Shown here: positions 54,726 through 64,000 of the stretch, piece by piece
Position numbering within the stretch: position 1 is the first letter of the stretch
Layout of the letters: each line of letters begins with the position of its first letter
Assembly: GCF_000165395.2 (NCBI RefSeq)
Contig: NC_010574.1
Location: forward strand, 1,550,001-1,614,000
DNA: 64,000 nt
Source of the DNA: Babesia bovis T2Bo
Lineage: Eukaryota; Apicomplexa; Aconoidasida; Piroplasmida; Babesiidae
Direction: 5' to 3'
The notes under the pieces: generated by a model
Database searches by the model: none
Told to the model about the DNA's origin: nothing
What the model saw: the letters and a program-made list of their open reading frames with translations, nothing else
Position numbers and translations under genes: made by a program

Positions 54726-56376
54726 ATGTGCAGACTCTGGCCACTATTGATTCTTTCTTTTATTTGGACACTTTTGGAATCAGGAGTCAACACACTAACC
54801 TGGAATATAGCTATATATGGTTTAGAAGGTCCAAAAATATCAACAATAATGGCCCTTTTCAATTACGTGGCGGTACACTCAACCGCGTTCCTTCGACCGA
54901 CGTCTCATAGGCGTTATAAGCGACTATTAGGAGCGTTACAGGCTGCTCAATTGCATTCTTATGTTGGAATCCCTAAACATATAAAGTCAAAAATGGGACG
55001 TAGACTCGATATTGACTTACGAAATCCAGTAGGACAGACTGCAGAATTGATAAAGCAATTCTTTCGGGAGCAAGTCGAAGAAAATGAGTCACCAGGGAGT
55101 CACTATGGCTACATAGCATGTGACAATGAGCCTGTAACTATAAGAGATAATTTTGATGAATTACAGGTACCTCTAGACCATGTAAGTAGGAAGCCATGTG
55201 ACAACTATTATGTGTCTGAGGATTATGTACATAATTTTGACAGACATGTTATGGAATCGTATCCTTCTATATTGTCCGATGCGCCAACTGGCACATATTG
55301 CAACAAGATTATAAATCGCATCGCGGAAGAACTAGGCCATTCCGTGTATAAGGTGTTGCCAACGCACGCCACATCGCATCTTCCTAATATATTACGAAAT
55401 GGCATCAGAAGGGCCATATATTCTGGTTAGTGATCTTTAAAATTTATATTCAATAGGCACAGGTCAGGTCTTTAGACGAGACACAATAGATTCCCAGCAC
55501 TACCCCGTATTTCACCAAATGGACGGTGTAAAAATATTCACTCGTAGTGAACTCCAACGTATAAAACGGCAACACGGTGATTCATCATTACTATTAAGCG
55601 ATGATGCGGTGATTTTATCACATTTAAAAAGTACATTGGAGAAGCTTATAAGGCATCTATTCAGGAATGTAGCTAAGCCTGTAGGCGATACAGAACGCCG
55701 TTGTTTTGAGGAATTGAATCTCTATACAGCATCAGATGATTGGATGATGTGGGATGCAGACACTTCATTTCCATTCACTGATCCTTCATTAGAGCTTCAT
55801 GTGAAGCAGGATGGAAAGTGGGTTGAAATTCTTGGTTGCGGTAAACTTAAGAATATTATTATTGATAACATTTTAAAGAAGCATTTTGTTGTTAATGATA
55901 CTACTGATTTGAATGAGGATATTGTTGGCGGCTGGGCTTTTGGATTGGGCTTGGAACGCTTGGCTATGGTACTATGCAATATCACTGATATTCGTCAATT
56001 TTGGGAAGATGACGAACGATTCATGCGCCAATATAGTACATTTTCACAGGATGGTAAGCTGAGAATTTTCAAACCGTATAGCAAAAACCCACCGGTGTCA
56101 CGTGACATATCATTTTATCTCGATGGCCCCAATTACACCAAAGGAAAGTTTGATGAATATCAATTTCGGCATATATTTGAAGAGTTATCGCGAGATTACG
56201 TGGAGGACATTACACTACTATCGCAATACACCCATCCTGAAACAGGACGCAAAAGCCTATGCTATCGAGTGATATATCGTGCTATGGGTGAGAACCTAAC
56301 TAACGCCTTTGTCAATGACATTCATCAGCGTGCTCTTAATAAAATGTTGGACCTGTTTAACATAGAGTTACGCTAA
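54726..56376 (+). CDS. Organellar phenylalanyl-tRNA synthetase (single-chain, FARS2-like)
   Basis: Two exons, 54726-55425 and 55457-56376, with a 31-nt intron; 539 residues. The core has VLPTHATSHLPNIL, then GQVFRRDTIDSQHYPVFHQMDGVKIF, the class II signature of PheRS that contains motif 2, and GWAFGLGLERLAMVL as motif 3. The last 100 residues (FKPYSKNPPVSRDISFYL onward) form the anticodon-binding FDX-ACB domain. These single-chain enzymes charge organellar tRNA-Phe. The N-terminus, CRLWPLLILSFIWTLLESG, looks like a secretory signal, which would favour the apicoplast. Related proteins in other apicomplexans are reported as mitochondrial, so the target is open. The start codon is 198 nt from that of the MACPF gene. 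Confidence 0.9.
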
Positions 56377-56413
56377 TGAATATAGATGTAAATATTACGA
56401 TTAATTTGATAAT

Positions 56414-59400
56414 TTACTGTATATTCCATGGTACGTGACAACCTAGGAATATCCACGTTGAGAATACTCCTCCCAGGAGTGGGTATACCTTAACGTAGAC
56501 TACGTTGACGCAACGATCAACGTTGGGTACTAGCATCTTCTTACAGCGTTTGCTGTAATGCATCAAGTGCCTAATATCATTTATGTCGCTGGTTGAAAAG
56601 TGTATGGGTACGCCGACAAAAGTGTGATTGTGAGGGATTGGCAAGTGACGCCTCCAAGCAAATTGACGTGCTTCCATGTTATAATACCAATTCCACTTGG
56701 ACAGTTGTTTACTTTGATGTATCAAGTATTCTTTAGGTATTGGGAACGGGTGATCGGCGTAATTCTGTGTAAGCCTGGGTTCTTTAATGACAGATTGCAT
56801 ATCGACCATGAACTGTGGCATGGCGTGTGCATCAGGAGTCTCCTGTAGTTTGAATTTACCAATTATTCTTTTCATAAATCCTCCCTTCCGTTCGGATAGT
56901 TTCATTTTCCTTTTTTGGACTCTGCGATTGAAACCTGTTTCCATTTTAGGTTGTGGCTCAGGCTTCGACTTTACCACTGGCGCCTTAAGGTGAACTGCCA
57001 GATTTATACATTGCCTATAATCAGATAATGGATGGTTCCACGGCAATGTTTCTGATATATCCTCGATTACAGAAGTCGGTGTGGGCACCTCCATATCATC
57101 TTCCAGTTGGATGCAATCACTGGAATCCAATTTATAGCTATACTCTGAATGTTCTTGCACATTGCCAATGTCCAGATGTTGTGAAGCATTAGACAGTACC
57201 TTGAAAATGTCAAATTCAGGTTCCTTGATTTTGGGCATAGGCTTCTTCAGACGAAATCCTGATGGAGATATTTTGGCCGTCCAAGGTCGATTGTTTGCTT
57301 GCGATTTGAATAACACTATTGCATCTTCATTATACATAGCGTTATGTTTGGGAGCTGGGAATACAATGGCTTTAAGTCTCGCGACCAAACCAACATTTCT
57401 TCTTGGGGGCATGGTTCGTGGTTGTGCCGGTGATACCTTATCCTTTGTCCGTTCTTTGTTGTGTACAGTAACAATGGCAGTGTTAAAATCAACGCTATCG
57501 TCTGTTGAAGCCATTGTTTCATCAGAATCGTAACCATCATCAGTCGGCTGACCTTTGTCTTGTTTTTTTACGCCTTCAGCAAGTACATTTGCAGTTTCCA
57601 TCATACTTCGCATTTGTTCTATTTTCTCTTGGGAACCACCACCTCCAACATGTCCAGTCACTGTCGCTGGTAACTTAGCATCATTTTCTTCCATATCTTG
57701 ATTTGCATCAACTTTTAAAGCTGCCTTTTTCTTTATTTCGGGTTTGACGTACTTGGGTTTAGCTTGGTTTTTTGTACTCCAACCTTTAAGATGTGGTGGC
57801 ATCCCTGGATCAAACTGAGGATCCAATCTTTGTCTGAACTCCAACAGATCGATCAACGATTCCAACCGTTCATCCATCTGTTGATCTTTTGCCACATTTG
57901 CAACACGACCTTTTTGGGCGTACATCAACTCAATCATTTCTACTATATCTCCATATATTTCTTTTGCAGTAGCTCCGCAGACTGAAGAAGGTGCCGGAGC
58001 AGTGATTTGCACATCTGGCATAAATGTATTTACTGGAGGCGCCTGAAGAAATGGTTTCCATTGGTCATTTAATTCAAGGTCATAAGTGATACATCCTGGA
58101 TGCTGGAACTGTAGATTTCCCCAGAGTTGTTTATCATTAAAAATTACCTCGATTGTTGAATAAGGTAGATGCACCAACGTCTTTCCTTCTACTAGCAAAT
58201 GCGCCTTGGGGTCGAAGGTACTTCTTCTGCGTGCTGCCTTTTCATATTGCTGTTTGTCTACTAGGAAAGTGGTATGTTTCGGCAATGATACTTTGCCATC
58301 TGCGATGAACTCATTTCCACTGAATATTGAGTGGAGGTCAACTTTCACATCTGCTACATAGTCACTTCCATAAATCTCACAATCCATCAAACGTTTAGCT
58401 TGTTTCCTTTTAGTCATTACATGCTTAGGTTGATTATTCACATTTTCAGCTTGTTTTGGATTTATTTCTTGGTAACTTCCTGTTTCCATGACCTTGTCTT
58501 CTTTGTTTTTCTCTACTGGTATCTGTGTCTTCCATCGTTGCGGCAGATGCCACATACGTTTATTCGCTGTTTCCCAGAAGGTGACAGTTCCATCGGAATG
58601 TCGTGTCATTACCCAGCAGTGTTCTCTCTTACCGTTGTCGAGTGTCCCTTTGCATACGTAGGCATCATAGCCCAGACCAAGCAAACAGCTACATAGCAGT
58701 AATGCTCTGTCATGTAAACCACCTTTTCGTGTAAGTACAAACCTTGATGGCATTTGCCATGATTCTATTAACAATTTCGTGCCTACGTTGACCATACTAT
58801 CTTCTTTAAAAGTGAAGTTAGATATCCAGTGCATGAGTTCTCCCGGTGGTGACAGCTGTATATAAACTTGTATGGGTTTCACGAAACAGCATAGCGGTAT
58901 AAGATCCGATTGCATATCTTCATGTACATTTGATGCGCACTTTGTGACGCATGTGAACCGTCTTGAACTTACAGCTGCTGTATATTTGTCGCAGTATGCA
59001 ACCTGCCAAGCATCAAAGTCTCTATTCCACCTTCTACTTAGATCACGGTATATATCGGTGCGCATGACCTTCTTCCCTTCATCCGGTATGTAGAGATCGG
59101 TGGGCATAGGAGGCAGTATATACATTTCCATTGATACTGTAGGCTTTCTTCCTCGCGATGCCACGGTGGCACCTGTAAGCGGCAGGGTAGCTTCATAAAC
59201 TCGTGTCATATGACGTCTATATGGGACTTCTGATGCGTCATCTCCTGTATATGTCATTTCCATTTCCTCGTTAGATAAATCATCGTCATCATCTAATTCA
59301 GGTTCGTACGATCCGGCACTGAATATACCGTCAACAAGGCTTCTTCGCTGCATTACACCGTTAGTGTACAGTTTTGACAACGACACTTCCACTGACCCTA

Positions 59401-61065
59401 GGAATTCACTAGATGTTTCATCGTGGTCCCATACTTCCACCATTACAGGCCCCTTTGATGACATGTCTACTGGTAGGCTGTGTTTGATTAATGCTGGGTC
59501 AATCAGCTCACGGTGATCCACCAGATGTATTGGGAAGTACATATTCTGGTTGTATATTGGTGACACTGTTGACTCCACTACGCCGGTGCAGTTGACAATT
59601 CCATCCCACTTAACTTTGACCATGGGATCCGATGTATTTGAATCTGTATTAGAGGCAGGTAGGCTTGCGCATCTCAGTACTCTAACCACAAGGTAGTGGC
59701 ACCTACAATCAAGTTGTGTAATTAACGCGGAACCTGTGATTGGTTGTGCTGGTCTTACTTTCAAATCTTCAAAAAAGCTTATGGACGCGCTCTTAATACA
59801 ACATCTGATATTGCCCTGTATGGTACCGCTAAACATGTTCCTCGAACCCAGTGTTAGTTTCTTCACTACACCACGTACTAGCGGTAGTTCCTGTACTGAT
59901 TTTAGTGATAGTACACATGTACCTAATAGCGCTGGCGGTTTGACAAAGAACCTTGTCTTGTGGACACAGTAAACTTTGGTCGTAAAGGACGCATATTTCA
60001 GTTGTCTCAGGGTGCCTTGGAACTTAAATGTCCCCGGGGCTGACCAGTATGCACTATCTGAGGCTTCGGTGGTACTACTTTGATTATAGCTGCCCATTGC
60101 AGTAGGTACCGATATCTTTAAAGTCTTTGGCAACGTTTTAACGGCATCCGGTAGTTCTGGTGACATTGTAAACCACCAATTTTCAAACACAAAGAAGAAG
60201 TCGAACACCTCCTCTAGTAGTAGGAACACTGATATCTTATGTACTGGGTACCTACGTTCAGACAATTCAGTTAGGGCACCAGATTCCTCTTCCCTTACAG
60301 TACCTTCTCTGGTAACTTGGGGTATGTGCATATTCAATGTAATATTGAAGTTAGAATTCCGTTCAATTATTTCTTGGAACGTTATTCTTTGCGATGCGTG
60401 TAGCGAGTTGATTCTCATGCGATGTGTTTTCCACAGTTCAATTTCTATGGAGTAATGTTGCAACTGCCCATATGGCAGGGTAAGTCTTCTTTTACGCCAT
60501 ATGAACAACGGCGTGGGTAACTTCATATCTTCACCCGCTTTCAGTGTGAATTTCGGCGTGTACATGGTTATATTACCCAATCCACTTGCACGTGATATGC
60601 GTTCGTTTACATGTTGTACTTTGATACAGTAGAAGAATCGTTGTTCTCTATTTTCCATATTATGCATTGCTGATATATAGAAAACGCTATCCCACGCTCT
60701 GGGTAATAATTTCCAATCTGCGTATGAAGCTGGCGATTGTTTATTATTGGCGCGAATTGACTGCAACCGTATCCAATCATCATCATAATCACTGCTGCTT
60801 TCTTCAGCGGTTGTATAGTCACTTTCACTTTCTACTGTAACAGCTTCAGATTCCGTTTCACTGGTACTTTCAGATTCGGTTGACGATTCCTTGGGCTGTA
60901 TGGATATGCAACTTACATGACTCCACTTACCGATGGCGGTCTGATTTTGCCTGTAGCTGACAGTATCTTACCAAATAACGGTAGACGGTTTTCAGTTCGC
61001 TCTACATCTGAGCTTGAGGTATCGTCAGCGCTTGAGCGCTGCTCCCAAATTTCAATTTGTGTCAT
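56414..61065 (-). CDS. C2-domain and transglutaminase-like protein (CC2D2A/CEP76-like)
   Basis: Two exons on the minus strand, 61065-60931 and 60895-56414, with a 35-nt intron; about 1538 residues. After an acidic start (SESESTSETESEA) and an N-terminal region, a C2-like beta block appears at about 343-430. A clear C2 domain follows at about 440-555 (HYLVVRVLRCASLP, SDPMVKVKW, VEVWDHDETSSEFLGSV, with Asp residues for Ca binding). At about 750-830 lies a transglutaminase-like fold: ALLLCSCLLGLGYDAYVCKG, REHCWVMTRHSDGTVTFW, as in CC2D2A and CEP76 of ciliary base structures. The remainder is Lys/Glu-rich. Orthology is not certain; the DOC2.1 exocytosis protein is an alternative. It is convergent with PheRS, 37 nt apart. 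Confidence 0.72.
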
Positions 61066-61324
61066 TTTCGTGAGCTGGTATTACGATCGTCGACTATATG
61101 CCATTCCTGGCGCGATATGACTCATTAATTTGTGTCCATGTTTATTATTGATGTGTAATACCATTGGTAATACTTAAAATGTTCGTGTAATGGATATACA
61201 CATCTAGGTGTTGTCTACACATTCGTCGGCGTTACACACCCTCATGTATCTAGATAACAAACTGTGACTATGAAGTATTTACAACATTAAGTACCACGTT
61301 ATGCGATTATTCTATGATAGATAT

Positions 61325-63067
61325 TTACTTCTTTGTGGATTCAACTTGTGTTTTAGCTGGGGTCTGTGACGCTGGTGTAGGTTTCCGGCGTCGGTGTTCT
61401 GCACCAATGGCTTCAGACACATTCAGGTATCCTGTATGTAATATTTCGTGCTTCATTATTATACCTACCTTTCTTCATTAGCAAGTCAGCTAAGCCATTC
61501 TTCATACGACTGGGTATGCCTGGACCTTCATACACCTGGTATATGTTATGTTCCACTTTTGTAACATACCAATGCTGTGTAAATTTGACACAGTGAAGCT
61601 CCAGCTTCTATCATTTCAAGTGCATCTTGGGCTGTGGATATACCTCCACAGGCTATGATTGGTATTTTCCCTTCAGTTAGTTCGTACAGATCGTATACAA
61701 TTTTTTTGGACATTGTTTTCAGTGGCCGTCCACTGAGTCCTCCCTTAGGGTTACCTGCTGTTTTCAGGTCACTGGGCACTACATTATCTCTTGTTATCTG
61801 GGAGGCATGCCAATTTTGCTTTGCAACTTACTGTTGTGTTGGTAGCAATGATACCATCAACATGGTGTGTAAGTGATATATCAGCAATATCTTCTAACTC
61901 CTGTCGGCTTACATCAGGCTGTATCATGTATACAAAGGACACATAAGCGTACCGATATTTTAATTAGCAGCAATGGCACTTTTTTTGTTGTATTATTGAA
62001 TTCCGCACCTTTGGACTTTATTTCTGTATTCACAATTTCCAATGCGCTTCTCGCTGCAGATATAACCGCAATCAATGGCTCCCTCTTTTGATTATCTCGT
62101 AGGTTTGGCGTGTTAGGTGAGCTTACATTGATTGCTATATAGTCCGCATAAGGTGCCACTCCCTTGACCGCGTTGACGGTATCAGCTAGGATATCACCCG
62201 TACGGTTTTTTCCTGTACCGGATTGTGGAGCACAATTAAGTACCTACCAACACTAACACCTATCATGAAATCCTTGGTGAGTGGGTCAGATGCTTGTTTC
62301 TTACGCACACGCTTCAGTCGTGCCTTTGCCACTTCCAAGCCAACACTGTTAAATCCGCAGCAGTTGATTAATGCCTTGCTGTCATGCAAGCGAAACATAA
62401 CCGGTTTCGGATTACCTTCTTGCGGTAGTGGTAGTACAGTTCCTACTTCTACGAAACCAAATCCCATCCTAAGAATTTGCAGAGGAACTTCCACCTGCTT
62501 ATCGTATCCAGCGGCCATACCTGATACATCGTAAGAAAGCACGTTAGGTTATCACCGATAGACTCTAGCACTTGTGATTAGCAAGCGATAAATATACCAC
62601 TGCAGCATTACCCAGTGAATTATTATATAGACATGCACATACGAAAGTAGCAGCCAATTGTGTGACAACTTTAACTACGAGACTAACCTATAGGATTAAA
62701 GAAGACGACATCCTTGAGTCGACTTTGTATGACAGGGGGGTCAACCGAGTAGTCCACGGGTGCTATTCCCAATTTCAATGCAGTGATACTTAGCTTGTGT
62801 GCTACTTCCGGGTCAAGATAGTTCCGGAATAATGGCATGAGTACGTTGTAGAGTACGCTGTTTGGATCACGCAAACATATAACGGTGCCAGCACCGGTTG
62901 CTGCAATGCACATCCCTCTGAACAACCATCGCTGTAACATATTTCGAGATGCTGTAAATTCTTACATTAAGCCGGCGTTGATGTGCTAATTCTAATACTG
63001 CGGCATTATCGAATGCTCCTGGGTTACCAGGCCGCGTACCGCGACGTAACAACCTTCCGAGCATCAT
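61325..63067 (-). CDS. Dihydroorotate dehydrogenase, class 2 (mitochondrial)
   Basis: Eight exons on the minus strand: 63067-62966, 62931-62688, 62520-62248, 62212-61953, 61918-61832, 61797-61570, 61535-61469 and 61431-61325; 455 residues. Introns are 34-37 nt except one of 167 nt (62521-62687), which interrupts NPIG-MAAGYDK. The N-terminus has an Arg-rich presequence and a hydrophobic anchor (RWLFRGMCIAATGAGTVI). FMN and substrate contacts are in FNPIGMAAGYDKQ, INVSSPNTPNLR (catalytic Ser), TNTTITRDN and IIACGGIS. The enzyme oxidises dihydroorotate with ubiquinone at the inner membrane and is essential for pyrimidine synthesis in these parasites. The Lys/Arg-rich C-terminal extension of about 40 residues is specific to this protein. 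The 124-nt gap to NSF is AT-rich. Confidence 0.95.
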
Positions 63068-63191
63068 TCGAATGAAAATATGTTTTTAGTTGTCAATAAA
63101 AGTGGTACCAATGCTTGACTAAATGGGATTAAGGTTTAATATCACCACACACTTTGAACACTGTTGGATCAGTCTACATTAATAATGGTAA

Positions 63192-64000
63192 TCAATGTTT
63201 CAGGTTATAGCCGGAGGCTAATAGGCTATCGAAAAACGTCGACGCTGTGATAAATTTCCCGCCTGTGTGGTATATAAGTGTGATATGGTCACTCACCTTC
63301 CTCAATAGTTCGTTGCACAGCGATTTCCAATGCTAGCATTAAGCTTTTGATACCGATTTCTGTGATTCTACCGCAGTTTGCGACCTACATGTTATATAAG
63401 TTTGATGTTTTTTTGGCAACAGTGATGTTCCATGACCTTTGTAAAATACTAACCTGTCTAATCTCATCATCTGGGAATGGCAAATCCGGTTGCACTGCTC
63501 CAGATAGTGCTTGATATATTTCAGTAGCTCCGGTCACCATTGGCACTTCAGTGGATACAGTGAAGCTTTGTGTAATATTTGCCATTTCCATAAAGGAATC
63601 TTCCGAGGTTGTACCGATGACGAATATGCGTCTACCGTGTTTGGGTGACTTTTTTACCAATATGAGCAGGCACTGTAGTATGGTATTGCTGAATCGTGGT
63701 CCTATTGGTGAGTAGTCGATCAGCCTTTCGATATCATCTAGTATAATTAATGACTGCGGCGTTTTATGCGCATCATCAAAGGCTTTGTGGATGGCGTTGA
63801 CCCTGGACAGTTCCTGTAGTGGTTTTATAATACGTAATGGCACATACCGATAGTCCAATATAGTTTTCAGGTGACACCACTTTGACGAATGGGAAGTTAG
63901 TGATGGACGCCACGTGCGCTGCTAATGCTGACTTGCCGCATCCTACTGGTCCGTGCAACAGTACTGATAGTACAGGCGTCTTTTCTGACTTTTGTACTTG
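63192..64000 (-). CDS. NSF (N-ethylmaleimide-sensitive factor) D2 domain, C-terminal part
   Basis: The minus strand enters from the right edge: exons >64000-63848, 63813-63454, 63384-63297 and 63262-63192, with introns of 34, 69 and 34 nt. The visible 224 codons cover the D2 ATPase. Walker A is HGPVGCGKSALAA; Walker B, with the NSF-specific arrangement, is LIILDDIERLIDYSPIGPRFSN. Then come FVIGTTSEDSF and the C-terminal helices (VANCGRITEIGIKSLMLALEIA). NSF is the AAA+ ATPase that disassembles SNARE complexes with SNAP after membrane fusion. The protein ends NLKH, supported by an in-frame splice into a short last exon. The D1 and N domains lie outside the window. Confidence 0.92.

Noticed and set aside
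1..64000. CRISPR arrays, insertion sequences, prophage
   Set aside because: No spacer-repeat arrays or transposase frames were seen; the genome is eukaryotic with spliced genes.

Overview
The window is a nuclear chromosome segment from an apicomplexan parasite, most likely a Babesia-type piroplasm. The evidence is as follows. Coding density is high on both strands. Genes carry many very short GT-AG introns, mostly 31-40 nt. Protein families include an ApiAP2 regulator, plastid-type isoprenoid enzymes (IspG, IspE) with secretory leaders, a class 2 DHODH, a MACPF (perforin-like) protein and a GCN2-type eIF2alpha kinase. Splice junctions below were inferred by eye from GT/AG sites, frame continuity and family similarity. 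The species is not claimed.

Layout. 1-3973, minus strand: a BUB3-like checkpoint protein (cut by the window edge) and an eIF2alpha kinase. 4319-10824, plus strand: phosphopantothenoylcysteine decarboxylase, an ESCRT-III VPS2/CHMP2 subunit starting 2 nt after the previous stop, citrate synthase, and apicoplast IspG. 10825-12011 is a long gene-free stretch with a candidate Pol III-type RNA. 12012-19115: an acyltransferase, a VPS9-domain Rab5 activator, a GRWD1/RRB1 ribosome assembly factor and a PX + WD40 protein. 19228-22782: two tandem intronless MFS transporters, the second with a His/Cys-rich tail. 22962-31135: a GCP4-like gamma-tubulin complex protein, a PARN/CAF1-type deadenylase, a ZC3H15-like protein lacking its first CCCH finger, and eIF2beta. 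31356-36904: a small membrane protein, organellar bL28, IspE, two small conserved proteins and an ORC1/CDC6-type ATPase. 37286-50483: a PUF6/PUM3-type protein, mitochondrial mL41, a two-AP2-domain ApiAP2 protein, a large unknown protein and XRN1. 50800-64000: a MACPF protein with acidic 68-residue repeats, an organellar PheRS, a C2/transglutaminase-like protein, DHODH, and the C-terminal part of NSF.

Functional themes. Plastid genes (IspG, IspE, possibly bL28 and PheRS) lie among mitochondrial genes (citrate synthase, DHODH, mL41) and genes for RNA and translation control (eIF2beta, eIF2alpha kinase, XRN1, PARN-like, PUF6, GRWD1, ZC3H15) and membrane traffic (NSF, VPS2, VPS9, PX-WD40). Neighbours are not operons. 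Many pairs are divergent with 43-900 nt between start codons, and several convergent pairs nearly touch or overlap.

The items most worth a second look are the MACPF gene apparently spliced from two reading frames, the His/Cys-tailed transporter, the loss of a zinc finger in the ZC3H15 homologue, the 43-nt IspE divergent promoter, and the unassigned structured element near 11.2 kb.
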